Source of the DNA: Terrimonas sp937888905
Lineage (GTDB): Bacteria; Bacteroidota; Bacteroidia; Chitinophagales; Chitinophagaceae
Direction of reading: 5' to 3'
NCBI GenBank assembly: GCA_937888905.1
Contig: CALATA010000014.1
Location: forward strand, 62,001-126,000
Length of the DNA: 64,000 nt
In this document: positions 1-8,506 of the stretch, one piece after another
Layout of the letters: each line of letters starts with the position of its first letter
Numbering within the stretch: position 1 is the stretch's first letter
Made by a program: the position numbers and the translations under genes
The notes under the pieces: model-generated
Database searches by the model: none
Seen by the model: only the letters and a program-made list of their open reading frames with translations
Told to the model about the DNA's origin: nothing

Positions 1-1031
1 TGCTTTTTACGGCCAACACCAAAGGCGGCGATGAAGACAGCTTTTCCATCAGTGATTTGAACGATAACGTACTGGATCAGAAACTTGGCGAAGCCGATGC
101 GGCTTCACTCCGTGAGGATGTGGAACTGGTAGACGGTGTACATGGTGAGCTCGACGTAGAAGAATACCTCGCGGGTAAAGTGGCACCTGTGTTTTTCGGC
201 AGTGCCATCAACAACTTTGGGGTAAAGGAAATGCTGGATACGTTTATCCGCATTGCACCTACTCCGCGCAGCCGCGAAACCAGCACACGCATGGTAGACG
301 TTGAAGAGCCAAAGCTGAGCGGTTTCGTATTTAAAATTCACGCCAACCTCGATCCCAAACACCGTGACCGCATTGCGTTCTTCCGCGTTTGCTCCGGTAA
401 GTTTGAGCGCAACAAATATTTTCATCACGTACGTCTCGATAAAGAAGTACGTTTCAGTAATCCTTACTCCTTCATGGCGCGGGACAAAAGCATCATCGAA
501 GATGCATACGCCGGCGACGTGGTGGGCTTGTTCGACACCGGTAACTTCAAGATCGGCGATACACTTACCGAAGGCGAGGATTTTTATTTCACTGGTATTC
601 CTTCCTTCTCTCCCGAGATATTCAAGGAAGTAGTGAACAAAGATCCGATGAAGACAAAACAATTGGAGAAAGGCTTGTTGCAGTTGACCGACGAAGGTGT
701 GGCGCAGTTGTTCACACAGTTCGGTGGCAACAAGAAGATAATCGGTTGCGTGGGTGAACTGCAGTTTGAAGTGATCCAATACCGCTTACTGCATGAATAC
801 GGTGCGTCTGTTACATTCAACAGTCTTCCGTTTTATAAAGCGTGCTGGCTTACCAGCAATGACAAGAAAAAGCTCGAAGACTTCGCGCGTTTTAAATTGG
901 CCAACATCGCCGAAGACAAGGACGGACAGATTGTTTACCTGGCGCAAAGCGAGTGGTTCCTCAACACCGAGCGCACCAACAATCCGGATATTGAGTTTCA
1001 TTTTACGAGTGAGATTCACAAGCAGGAGTGA
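1..1031 (+). CDS. prfC: Peptide chain release factor 3, 3' part (cut by window edge)
   Basis: RF3 is the translational GTPase that recycles RF1/RF2 from the ribosome after peptide release. The open frame enters the window at base 3 and runs on for about 343 residues with no start, so the N-terminal G domain is mostly missing. What remains holds the end of the G domain (motif VFFGSAINNFGV, as in RF3), then the translation-factor beta-barrel domain (AFFRVCSGKFERNK) and the RF3 C-terminal domain (GCVGELQFEVIQYRL). An apparent start at base 57 is only an internal TTG. The TGA stop at 1029-1031 is itself part of the first unit of a heptamer array, and a strong hairpin follows at 1183. The family assignment is firm. 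Confidence 0.95.
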   Translation, partial: LFTANTKGGDEDSFSISDLNDNVLDQKLGEADAASLREDVELVDGVHGELDVEEYLAGKVAPVFFGSAINNFGVKEMLDTFIRIAPTPRSRETSTRMVDVEEPKLSGFVFKIHANLDPKHRDRIAFFRVCSGKFERNKYFHHVRLDKEVRFSNPYSFMARDKSIIEDAYAGDVVGLFDTGNFKIGDTLTEGEDFYFTGIPSFSPEIFKEVVNKDPMKTKQLEKGLLQLTDEGVAQLFTQFGGNKKIIGCVGELQFEVIQYRLLHEYGASVTFNSLPFYKACWLTSNDKKKLEDFARFKLANIAEDKDGQIVYLAQSEWFLNTERTNNPDIEFHFTSEIHKQE

Positions 1032-1080
1032 ATGGTGAATCGTGAATCGTCAATGGTGAATAGTGAATAAGTGAATGATG
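1028..1080. repeat. Heptamer array, GTGAATG/GTCAATG family
   Basis: The stretch splits into consecutive 7-base units: GTGAATG, GTGAATC, GTGAATC, GTCAATG, GTGAATA, GTGAATA, then one 8-base step. The first unit contains the TGA stop of prfC. The same unit family recurs near 19000, 20820, 30590, 43845, 50870 and 51430. The units are degenerate, so this is not a simple microsatellite. Confidence 0.85.
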
Positions 1081-1102
1081 GCTGAGGCTCTCGGGGCTGC
1101 CC

Positions 1103-1126
1103 ATTGTTGGTCTCCAGACCAACAAT
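1103..1126. repeat. Short palindrome next to heptamer array
   Basis: Two perfect 11-base arms, 1103-1113 and 1116-1126, flank two unpaired bases; the core is TTGGTCTCCAGACCAA. A related palindrome, TTGGTGTTTACACCAA, lies beside another array at 33419. This could be a REP-like element. No poly-T tail follows, so it is a poor candidate for a terminator. Confidence 0.7.
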
Positions 1127-1182
1127 TACGCGAGATGCAAAAGGAAAGAGTTACTTACTACACCTCTCCCCATTACCAAATT

Positions 1183-1215
1183 ATAAAAGAGGCCCGCAAC
1201 GCGGGCCTCTTTTAT
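1183..1215. terminator. Bidirectional intrinsic terminator
   Basis: A perfect 15-bp stem (1183-1197 with 1201-1215) closes a 3-base loop. The GC core GAGGCCCGC is flanked by A-rich and T-rich sides, so it can end transcription in both directions. It lies between prfC on the plus strand and the convergent T9SS gene, whose stop codon starts at 1216. Confidence 0.92.
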
Positions 1216-2769
1216 TTATCGTACGATTAATTTTTCTGTTCGTCGCTGACCGTTCTGATCGGCTATCTGCAGATAGTATACGCCTGTAGCCAATGAAGAA
1301 GGCATGGGCAATTGCAGTACAAGTCCGCTGCCACTATTGACTGCACGGCTCCATGTTGCCACGCGCGCACCTGCCGCATTTGACAAGGTTACGTTGAACT
1401 GGGCCGGGCTATTGTTATTGAAGCGCAGGGAAATTTCACTGCTGCGGTTTACTACTGTCGGGTAAACGGCGAGACTGGCTGTCCAATCGTTACCGCATTC
1501 GCCCTGCACACGCAGCGTATTGCTGTAGCTCGAACGTCCATCGATATCAACCTGACGGATACGTACAAAACTTTGTGCGGCAGGCAGCAGGATATCCGCT
1601 TCATACTGGCGCGAGGTCTGGCTGTTGCCGGCGCCTGTTACACGTTGTACGGAAGTAAAGTTGATGCCATCGGTGCCGGCTTCCACTTCGAAGTGTGCAT
1701 TGTTTTGTTCGGAACCGGTGCTCCATTGCAACAAGGCACGGCACTGTCGCGGCGCAGCGGTAAAGGAAGTGAAGTTAACAGGCAATGGCGCATTGGGTGA
1801 TGCCACACAGGCTGTTGCATCGCCACGGCTGTCGGCGGCATAAGTGCCGGGCAACAGCGTGAGTGCGCCTGTAGTAATATCTACTGAATAGGTGCGTCCG
1901 CGGTCAACCTGCAGTGCATACAGCACACCGTCTCCGCCAAAATACATCCCTCCCATTTCGCAGGTAGTAGCGCCGGTGCAACCTGCATAACCATTCGTGA
2001 TGTTAGAGGCCGGAGCAGAGGAGCAAACCGCTGTATTGGTTGCCAGATCGATATAGAAGAGTTGGTTTTCTACACCGAAGAAAGAATACAAACGAGTTTT
2101 CTGTGGATTCAGCGCCAGATCCTGGAACAATCCTGAAGGTTCAGGCGTGTTGGCCGGGTTTAACGCATAAGCAACAGTTGCCGCAACAAACGCATTGAAT
2201 GCCGCACTGCAACCACCACTGATCGCGACCGGCGTGTAAGTGGGTGTTACGCTGCCGCCGAAAGGAACGTTGTCGATGTTGAAGCGGCCGAGATAGAAGG
2301 TGTAGGTCAGTGGGAAAAGATTGGTTACCGTTACGGCCGGAACAAAATATTCGCCGGTTAACGGGTTGATGTCAGCCGCAAAGGAAACGACGGCTTTCGC
2401 GAGTGCATTTCCCGAAGGGGTATTGATCGTGCCCCAAAGCGCGGCTACGCCATCGCCACCAATTCTGTACAAAGATGCGTTGGTGTTGGTGCTGGGAGCC
2501 GGTGCATTCATCGCCCACAGGTAACGTTTACCCGGACGCGCATCCATACCCAGCGCATTCAATGAGGCCGCTCCGGTACCGGAACCGATTGCCGTTACGG
2601 TGCCACTTGAGTTGATGGAATAAAGCGTGCTGGAAGGTGTGGTTGTTTGCGGATTAAGTACCACGTATCCCGTGCCCGCACAGTCCGGAAGAACCGGTTG
2701 TGAGGGTTGGGCAAAAGCCTTACCGATACCGACAGCCATCAGCAATACAAAGAGTAGATTTCTTTTCAT
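1216..2769 (-). CDS. T9SS-exported protein with propeller-like N-terminal region
   Basis: This is a 517-residue secreted protein of unknown function. Residues 1-21 form a Sec signal peptide ending in AFAQ. Residues 25-330 are rich in short beta repeats with phrases such as LYSINSSGTV and LYALQVDRGRTYSV, resembling the DUF6923-type propeller-like domain. A spacer starting LPVNFTSFTA then leads into a fibronectin-like segment common in Bacteroidota exoproteins. The last 85 or so residues are a type A T9SS sorting domain (YPTVVN near its start, GVYYLQI near its end), so the protein should cross the outer membrane and be attached or released at the surface. It is monocistronic and ends on a shared terminator. 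The fold of the middle part is an inference. Confidence 0.8.
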   Translation of the reverse strand: MKRNLLFVLLMAVGIGKAFAQPSQPVLPDCAGTGYVVLNPQTTTPSSTLYSINSSGTVTAIGSGTGAASLNALGMDARPGKRYLWAMNAPAPSTNTNASLYRIGGDGVAALWGTINTPSGNALAKAVVSFAADINPLTGEYFVPAVTVTNLFPLTYTFYLGRFNIDNVPFGGSVTPTYTPVAISGGCSAAFNAFVAATVAYALNPANTPEPSGLFQDLALNPQKTRLYSFFGVENQLFYIDLATNTAVCSSAPASNITNGYAGCTGATTCEMGGMYFGGDGVLYALQVDRGRTYSVDITTGALTLLPGTYAADSRGDATACVASPNAPLPVNFTSFTAAPRQCRALLQWSTGSEQNNAHFEVEAGTDGINFTSVQRVTGAGNSQTSRQYEADILLPAAQSFVRIRQVDIDGRSSYSNTLRVQGECGNDWTASLAVYPTVVNRSSEISLRFNNNSPAQFNVTLSNAAGARVATWSRAVNSGSGLVLQLPMPSSLATGVYYLQIADQNGQRRTEKLIVR

Positions 2770-3001
2770 AGATGAGTTATATATAGTTTTTGAATAGATA
2801 CAGCGTTCCGGTCTGTTCAGAGGACGGCGATTTTTCCCGGTTACAGGAAAACAAACGACACAATAGAGGACTTTAATAATCTGACGGGGGAGTTAGCTGG
2901 CTATGGGGGAGATTTTGTATAGGGTTGGATGCGTAGCGTTAAATAACTACGTAAATGTACGAGGGAATGGAGATCAACGCTTTTTTGTGGAAAAAAATAA
3001 C

Positions 3002-3403
3002 TCACCGGCTCATGATGCCGATGCGGTATTCATCGGTAACGGTGCCGGATGTACGCCAGATGCGCAATTGATTGCCTTGGCGCTCAAACTGGTATTCGCC
3101 GTTGAAGATGAGCGTCCAGTCGAAATTGGCGGTCCAGCTACAGGAGTCGGTTACGAAAAGGCTGCTGCCATCCGTACGGTAGCTGCCACGGCAAACTGCG
3201 GGATATTGCGGTTGGTTACTGCTTCCCTGGAAATACCCTTCAGCCGAAAAGTCCATGACCACATTGGCCGTGTCGCCGCCGCTGCGGCTGAAGGTGCCGA
3301 TATACCGGCCCGGCACTATGCCATTATCAGTGCGGTCATTATCCTTCTCACAGGAAAATCCCAGCGCAGCAATTCCCAGCAACAAAACCAGCAGGCATTT
3401 CAT
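3002..3403 (-). CDS. Small lipoprotein, lipocalin-like
   Basis: The chosen start gives 133 residues with a lipoprotein signal peptide and a lipobox ending LGFSC (Cys18), so the protein is probably anchored in a membrane facing the periplasm or surface. The mature part has the pattern of small Bacteroidota lipocalin-like lipoproteins: GRYIGTF near the start, then alternating beta strands and a C-terminal LRIWR...DEYRIG segment. An ATG six codons upstream (base 3421) is also possible, but the downstream ATG places the charged MK directly before the hydrophobic core. A longer plus-strand ORF overlaps here and lacks any family signature. Function is unknown. Confidence 0.7.
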   Translation of the reverse strand: MKCLLVLLLGIAALGFSCEKDNDRTDNGIVPGRYIGTFSRSGGDTANVVMDFSAEGYFQGSSNQPQYPAVCRGSYRTDGSSLFVTDSCSWTANFDWTLIFNGEYQFERQGNQLRIWRTSGTVTDEYRIGIMSR

Positions 3404-3449
3404 ATAGGAGTATTTATTCAATACCCTTTCAAATAGTATGCCCGTGGAA

Positions 3450-4793
3450 TCAGTAAGATGCCGTAATACCGGTATAGTTATGAGGTGTGATGGCTTTCAG
3501 CCGCTTTTTCAGTTCAGCGGTCACTTTCAAACCATCTATAAAGCTGTGAATAGCTTTTTTATCAATTTTCTCTTTACCACGTGTCAGTTCTTTCAACGCT
3601 TCATAAGGATTGGGGAAATTTTCCTTTCTCAACACAGTTTGTATCGCTTCCGCCACAACCGGCCAATTGTCTTCCAGATCCTGGTAGATGCGTGCATCAT
3701 TCACTACCAGCTTGTTCAATCCTTTTTCGATGGATTTAATCGCCAGTAAGGTATGTGCCAGCGGTACGCCGATGTTGCGCAATACGGTAGAGTCGGTGAG
3801 GTCGCGCTGGAGGCGGGACACGGGAAGTTTGGCCGCCAGGTGTTCAAACAGGGCATTGGCCATGCCCAGGTTGCCTTCGGCATTTTCAAAGTCGATCGGG
3901 TTTACTTTGTGCGGCATGGCCGATGAACCTACTTCACCCTTTTTTGTCTTCTGTTTAAAATATTCCATCGATACATACGACCAGATGTCGCGGCAGAAAT
4001 CGAGCAGGATATTATTGATACGTTTAATGCAATCGAAGTGTGCGGCGAGGTTGTCGTAGTGTTCGATCTGTGTGGTGAACTGCTGGCGTTGCAGCCCCAG
4101 GCCTTCTACAAATTCATTTCCCCATTTCACCCAATCGGTTTTGGGAAATGCGATATGGTGGGCATTGAAGTTGCCTGTGGCACCACCGAATTTTCCGGTG
4201 AAAGGAATATGCAGCAATTGCTCTATCTGGTTGCCGAGGCGTTCTACAAATACCATGATTTCTTTGCCGAGACGCGTAGGACTTGCGGGCTGCCCATGTG
4301 TATGGGCAAGCATCGGGATATCACGCCAGTTGTCGGCCACTACACGCAGCGCGGTTTGCAGGTTCAATACAGCAGGCAGGTATTCGTATTCGAGGGCATG
4401 TTTCCACGAAAGGGGAACCGCCGTATTGTTGATGTCCTGTGAAGTAAGACCGAAGTGTACCCACTCGCGGGCGGCTGCTCCACCATTTTTTTCAAGCCGC
4501 TCTTTGATAAAATATTCAACAGCTTTTACATCGTGGTTGGTGGTGGCTTCGATGCGCTTGATCTCCTGTGCATCATCGGGACCAAAATCCGCAGCAAGCT
4601 GACGCAAAGCTTTTTGCGTGCGCACGGCGAGTTTGATCACTTTCTTTTTTTCCAGGAAAAGCAGGTATTCTATTTCTACCCAAACCCGGTATTTCATCAG
4701 GGCATATTCGGAAAAATATTCGTCCAGGTGATGTACCTGGTTGCGATAACGGCCGTCGATGGCGGAAACTGCGGTAAGGGGAGAAAGTTCCAA
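3450..4793 (-). CDS. purB: Adenylosuccinate lyase
   Basis: PurB cleaves SAICAR to AICAR and adenylosuccinate to AMP, both with release of fumarate, in purine synthesis. Starting at the TTG at 4793 gives 447 residues beginning ELSPLTAVSAIDGRY, which matches the conserved PurB N-terminus; the longer frame to 4955 would run through the mqnA promoter. The fumarase/aspartase superfamily signature GSSAMPHKVNP is intact, as are the THGQPASPT and GLTSQDINNTA motifs. Length fits the family (about 450). No ATG exists near the proper N-terminus. It is divergent from mqnA, with 90 bp between the two TTG starts. Confidence 0.95.
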   Translation of the reverse strand: MELSPLTAVSAIDGRYRNQVHHLDEYFSEYALMKYRVWVEIEYLLFLEKKKVIKLAVRTQKALRQLAADFGPDDAQEIKRIEATTNHDVKAVEYFIKERLEKNGGAAAREWVHFGLTSQDINNTAVPLSWKHALEYEYLPAVLNLQTALRVVADNWRDIPMLAHTHGQPASPTRLGKEIMVFVERLGNQIEQLLHIPFTGKFGGATGNFNAHHIAFPKTDWVKWGNEFVEGLGLQRQQFTTQIEHYDNLAAHFDCIKRINNILLDFCRDIWSYVSMEYFKQKTKKGEVGSSAMPHKVNPIDFENAEGNLGMANALFEHLAAKLPVSRLQRDLTDSTVLRNIGVPLAHTLLAIKSIEKGLNKLVVNDARIYQDLEDNWPVVAEAIQTVLRKENFPNPYEALKELTRGKEKIDKKAIHSFIDGLKVTAELKKRLKAITPHNYTGITASY

Positions 4794-4856
4794 GGTCTTG
4801 ATTTTAGTTGTGTTAACGACAGAAGCGGGGAGAACTGTCCTGCTTCCGGTTTGTCT

Positions 4857-4864
4857 TATCTTTG
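4857..4864 (+). promoter_or_regulatory. Bacteroidota -7 box of mqnA
   Basis: TATCTTTG matches the Bacteroidota sigma-ABfr -7 consensus TAnnTTTG exactly. It lies 19 bases before the proposed TTG start of mqnA, giving a very short leader. No clear TTTG -33 box stands upstream. Confidence 0.6.
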
Positions 4865-4883
4865 CAGCGCAAAAATAACAGAA

Positions 4884-5663
4884 TTGGACAAGAAGATAAA
4901 AGTGGGTATTGTCAGTTATCGCAATACCCGTCCGTTGATCTACGGATTGCAACATACGGCTTTGTCAAACGACATCGAACTAATTGAAGATATTCCGGCC
5001 AGGCTGGCCGATAAGCTCAAAACCGGTGAGATTGATCTGGGGCTCGTGCCGGTGGCAGTGATTCCACAACTGGGCGAATATCATATCATCGGCGACTACT
5101 GCATCGGCACCGAAGGCGAAGTGGCGTCTGTTTGTTTGTTCAGCGAAGTGCCGCTCAATGAAATTACGCGTGTGTATCTCGATTATCAGAGCCGTTCATC
5201 CGTTGCGCTGCTGCAATGGCTGATGCGCGAATCCTGGGGCATTTTCCCCGAAATCATTCAGGCGGAGGATGAGTCCTATCGCGAAGAAATAAAAGGCACT
5301 ACGGCGGGATTGGTGATCGGCGACCGCGCACTCGAACAGCGACTTATTTCCACTTATATCTACGACCTGGGTGCAGAATGGCGGGCGATCACGGGTCTGC
5401 CGTTTGTATTTGCGGCATGGGTAAGTACGAAATCTTTGCCGGAATCTTTTGTACAGCGTTTCAATGAAGCAAATGCGGCAGGCATCCCGCGCATCGACGA
5501 GATTGTTGCTGCCAATCCGTTCCCGGTCTATGATCTGCGCAAATATTATACGCTTAACCTCAGCTACCAGCTCGACGAACGCAAACGCAAAGGGTTGGAA
5601 CTTTTTCTTTCTTATCTCCAGCGGGAAAAAGAAGAACCTGTCGCTGAGATCAAGGAATTTTAA
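4884..5663 (+). CDS. mqnA: Chorismate dehydratase MqnA (futalosine menaquinone pathway)
   Basis: MqnA removes water from chorismate to give 3-[(1-carboxyvinyl)oxy]benzoate, the first step of the futalosine route to menaquinone; the next enzyme, MqnE, is encoded near 44 kb. The protein has the periplasmic-binding-protein-like fold of the family, with KVGIVSYRNTRPL at the N-terminus and DLGLVPVAVIPQL near residue 50. The TTG at 4884 gives 259 residues, close to the family length; no ATG is suitably placed. The last 14 bases overlap the convergent FkbM methyltransferase gene. Confidence 0.9.
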   Translation: MDKKIKVGIVSYRNTRPLIYGLQHTALSNDIELIEDIPARLADKLKTGEIDLGLVPVAVIPQLGEYHIIGDYCIGTEGEVASVCLFSEVPLNEITRVYLDYQSRSSVALLQWLMRESWGIFPEIIQAEDESYREEIKGTTAGLVIGDRALEQRLISTYIYDLGAEWRAITGLPFVFAAWVSTKSLPESFVQRFNEANAAGIPRIDEIVAANPFPVYDLRKYYTLNLSYQLDERKRKGLELFLSYLQREKEEPVAEIKEF

Positions 5664-6615
5664 AAGCGTACAGCATACCATAAATGGTTTCGTCATGAAT
5701 CGACGTGTCAAATACTGTAAAATGATGGCGGCTGAGTAACTCCACAAGAGGGGCTGATCCTTTAAAATGCCACTCTACGATCATTCCGGCAACCTGCTCC
5801 GGAATGCCTTGCTGGTCGAGACTGTCAAGAATATTATACTCTTCTCCTTCACAGTCAATTTTAAGGTAAATAGCTTTTCCGGGATGCGCGGAGACTATCT
5901 GATCCAATGCTTCGGTAATACCCTTGACATGAACAGTAGTAAAGGCGCCCGAGTTGAGTTTGTGTTCTTCAATAAAGGAAGAGTTGGTGCTGGCGATAAC
6001 TGAACCTCCTTCAAGTTGCGGTACATTGACAGACCCAGACCTGTTGCTGATCCCCACATTAACAGGGGAAATTTTATCTTTTAAAGAAGGGTTAATTCCC
6101 AAATTCTGAACAGCTTCTGCATACGTTTCGGCAAATGGCTCGTAACCATATACGTGGGCAACATTAGGATCCGAAGCAAAGAACAGGCTGGCAAAGCCTA
6201 CATTCATCCCGATGTCCATCACCACAATGTCCTTTTGAACGGTATGAAGATTGTAAAGCTTTTCGAGGTATAATTCGTGGACAATATTAAGGTTGTTCTG
6301 GGAACTGATGCGATACGACACATTGCCTGCGTTCAGCACAAAGGAATCAGGCAATGTATCCGACACAGAAAAACGATTGTCGTTCAGCACCCGGAAGAGG
6401 TGCCCAAAATTGTGTTTAAAACGGGAAAGTTGTCCAACAGGTATTTTGTTTCCCGTTGAATTTAATACCAGCATTCCTTCACTGATCTTGAACAACCTGA
6501 TATGAGTGATCGGCAAGTTGTAGTGGGCAAACAGCATCGCTGCCTTTATATTACCGGTCTTTAGTAGGAAATAAGGGAAAGTGACAAATTTGATAAGTAT
6601 TCGAAATAGTGTCAT
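5650..6615 (-). CDS. FkbM-family methyltransferase
   Basis: This 321-residue protein probably O-methylates a sugar or glycolipid, as FkbM-type enzymes do. The SAM-binding motif VVMDIGMNVGFASLFFA sits around residues 131-147 and the FkbM post-motif YLKIDCEGEEYNIL around 250. The first 120 residues are a family-specific extension with no clear domain. It is the last gene of the glycan operon: its start overlaps the upstream glycosyltransferase by 4 bp (ATGA), which suggests translational coupling. Substrate is unknown; capping or decorating the glycan made by the preceding genes is an inference. Confidence 0.85.
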   Translation of the reverse strand: MTLFRILIKFVTFPYFLLKTGNIKAAMLFAHYNLPITHIRLFKISEGMLVLNSTGNKIPVGQLSRFKHNFGHLFRVLNDNRFSVSDTLPDSFVLNAGNVSYRISSQNNLNIVHELYLEKLYNLHTVQKDIVVMDIGMNVGFASLFFASDPNVAHVYGYEPFAETYAEAVQNLGINPSLKDKISPVNVGISNRSGSVNVPQLEGGSVIASTNSSFIEEHKLNSGAFTTVHVKGITEALDQIVSAHPGKAIYLKIDCEGEEYNILDSLDQQGIPEQVAGMIVEWHFKGSAPLVELLSRHHFTVFDTSIHDETIYGMLYAFKIP

Positions 6616-7799
6616 TTAATCAGTTTATCGGCCAAAAATAATAAAGGGATCGCTTGATGAAGAGATTTAATCTTCTCTAACAGCCGTTGTCCAATGTCCG
6701 GCACATAAAACTTTTTTGCTGTTTCATGCGACAGCGAACCCATGTGTGCCCACTCATCTTTGCGGTTCCAGGCGCGTTGCAAAGCCCTGTTCAGGGAAAA
6801 TTCAGTCGGACCTTCAGCGATAAATCCATTTATACCATCATCGATAATCTCCCGGTTACCTCCTACATCGGTGGTGATCACCGGACGTCCGCACAACATG
6901 GCTTCCACCACTGCCAGCGGCAGGCCTTCCATGATCGAACACATCAGCAACGCATGGTTTTCTTTCCACACCTCGCGTATATCCGATACGTGTCCGCAAA
7001 ACGAAACTTTACCGGCAATCCCGCGCTGCACGCAGAGAGCTTTCAGGTATTCTTCGTCAGGGCCGCGTCCGTATATATTCAGGTGCCAGTTCCTGTTCTT
7101 CCATTCTTCGCGCGACAACACCGCAATAATGATATCCTGTCCTTTGTGATTGATCTGCAGATTGCCCAAAACGCCCAGTTTGATCACACCGTCCATAGCA
7201 GGATAGGGAATCATTACGGTGTCGGCAAGGTTCACCGGGTTCGTTATTACTTCGCCATTGGGTAATGCAAGGGCGAGATGACGCTGGATGGTTTCAAAGT
7301 TCCTGCGGGATACAAAGAAGACCTTCGCCGCTTTCAGAAATCCATCGCGCATGGCCTGTGATGGCGTGTTGCTGAAAGGCCGGTTAAATTCCGCTACGAC
7401 CTGGTTGATAACTACATAAGGCCTGTGATACGCCTGCTGCAAACGGTGAAAGTAATTGTCTTCGCCAGCCTGGAACAACGAAGAGTTGAATATGACAATA
7501 TCGGGTCTTGCCCGGTAGATCGATTTGTAGGGATTGCTGAACGAATTAAGTAAAAGGTGCCAGGCCTTTTTAAGTATACGTTTTCCCGCAGGCGTGCCCT
7601 TCTTGATATAACCTCGGCGTTTGTGCAGCACCAATCCTTTACCTATGAGCTCCTGTATTTTTGGTGCAAGCGCACCGGTGAATTTCATAGATACATGTAC
7701 ACTGTGGCCTTCCGCTAAGGCAGCCAAAGCTGTCTGGTACCAGAGCTCTTCACTTCCGCCCCATATATCGTCGATGGTGGTAATGACTGCAATTTTCAT
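6612..7799 (-). CDS. Glycosyltransferase family 4
   Basis: A 395-residue retaining GT-B glycosyltransferase. The N-terminal acceptor domain starts MKIAVITTIDDIWGGSEELW. The C-terminal nucleotide-sugar domain carries KLGVLGNLQINHKGQD, the phosphate-binding region NIYGRGPDEEYL, and the E-x7-E motif in MEGLPLAVVEAMLCGRPVI. It would transfer a sugar from a nucleotide donor to a cytoplasmic lipid-linked or protein acceptor. It overlaps both neighbours by 4 bp (ATGA junctions), so it belongs to the same coupled operon. Donor and acceptor cannot be read from sequence. Confidence 0.88.
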   Translation of the reverse strand: MKIAVITTIDDIWGGSEELWYQTALAALAEGHSVHVSMKFTGALAPKIQELIGKGLVLHKRRGYIKKGTPAGKRILKKAWHLLLNSFSNPYKSIYRARPDIVIFNSSLFQAGEDNYFHRLQQAYHRPYVVINQVVAEFNRPFSNTPSQAMRDGFLKAAKVFFVSRRNFETIQRHLALALPNGEVITNPVNLADTVMIPYPAMDGVIKLGVLGNLQINHKGQDIIIAVLSREEWKNRNWHLNIYGRGPDEEYLKALCVQRGIAGKVSFCGHVSDIREVWKENHALLMCSIMEGLPLAVVEAMLCGRPVITTDVGGNREIIDDGINGFIAEGPTEFSLNRALQRAWNRKDEWAHMGSLSHETAKKFYVPDIGQRLLEKIKSLHQAIPLLFLADKLIK

Positions 7800-8506
7800 G
7801 AATGGACTTTTTTCGCCATGATAATATTGTTCAGGTACATTTCTTTTTTTCCGGGGAAAATTGATCGCGTGAGCAGCGCCCAGCAGTTGTTGGTAACGTA
7901 CACGGTGTATTTAAGTAAGGAACGCAGCACCGGAATTTTGCTTACATATTTGTGCACGGCATATTCGTAATGCAGGATCCGCAACTGACAGATCGCTTCG
8001 GTAAAGGAACCGCTCTTGCGAAACTCTTCAATGGTAAAGCCAGTTTGTTTTAATAAATGGACCGCAGCAAATTGAGTATACCTGGCAAAGTCATTCGGTA
8101 CTTCATGTTCGGGAAACATAAAAGGAAATGTCAGCAGCATTTTGCCGCCGGGTTTTAATACGCGGTGAAGTTCCTTTAGTATCTCTTCCAGGTTAAAAAC
8201 ATGCTCAAACACTTCACTGCAAAACACGGCGTCGAAGGATGCGTCTTCGAACGGAAGGTTGCGTCCGTCGTAAAAAAAATCGGCTTTGTCCTTGGCGTAT
8301 GTTTCGCCTTCACCCTGATATTCTACTCCTACATATTGGTCGGCGCGGAAGAGTGACTCGTAAGGTTTGATGCCACATCCAAGATCGAGCACGCGCCCTG
8401 TTAATTGCGGAGCCAGTTCTGCAATGTTCTTGTACAAACCGTTCCGGATAAGGTAAGTAGGATAAAAGACATCCGGATTAAAGGCGTAAGGAACGGCATT
8501 TTTCAT
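7796..8506 (-). CDS. Class I SAM methyltransferase, paralogue A
   Basis: A 236-residue methyltransferase with motif I RVLDLGCGIKPYESLF, the acidic strand 2 region YVGVEYQ, and the late motif VLKPGGKMLLTFPF. The next gene upstream encodes a protein of identical length with the same motifs in register (GCGxKPYESLF, KADFFYDG, SEVFEHVFNLEEI, FPEHE/WPEHE), so the two arose by tandem duplication. They overlap by 1 bp (TGATG). The C-terminal third diverges more, which suggests different substrates. Methylation of a sugar or lipid carrier within the operon product is an inference. Confidence 0.85.
   Translation of the reverse strand: MKNAVPYAFNPDVFYPTYLIRNGLYKNIAELAPQLTGRVLDLGCGIKPYESLFRADQYVGVEYQGEGETYAKDKADFFYDGRNLPFEDASFDAVFCSEVFEHVFNLEEILKELHRVLKPGGKMLLTFPFMFPEHEVPNDFARYTQFAAVHLLKQTGFTIEEFRKSGSFTEAICQLRILHYEYAVHKYVSKIPVLRSLLKYTVYVTNNCWALLTRSIFPGKKEMYLNNIIMAKKVHS

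Noticed and set aside
2903..3436. 177-codon plus-strand frame over the small lipoprotein
   Set aside because: The minus-strand frame has a clean lipobox and lipocalin-like pattern, while this one has none.
4455..4883. Upstream extension of mqnA
   Set aside because: This part is antisense to purB and lies before the promoter; homology begins at residue 2 of the TTG-started product.
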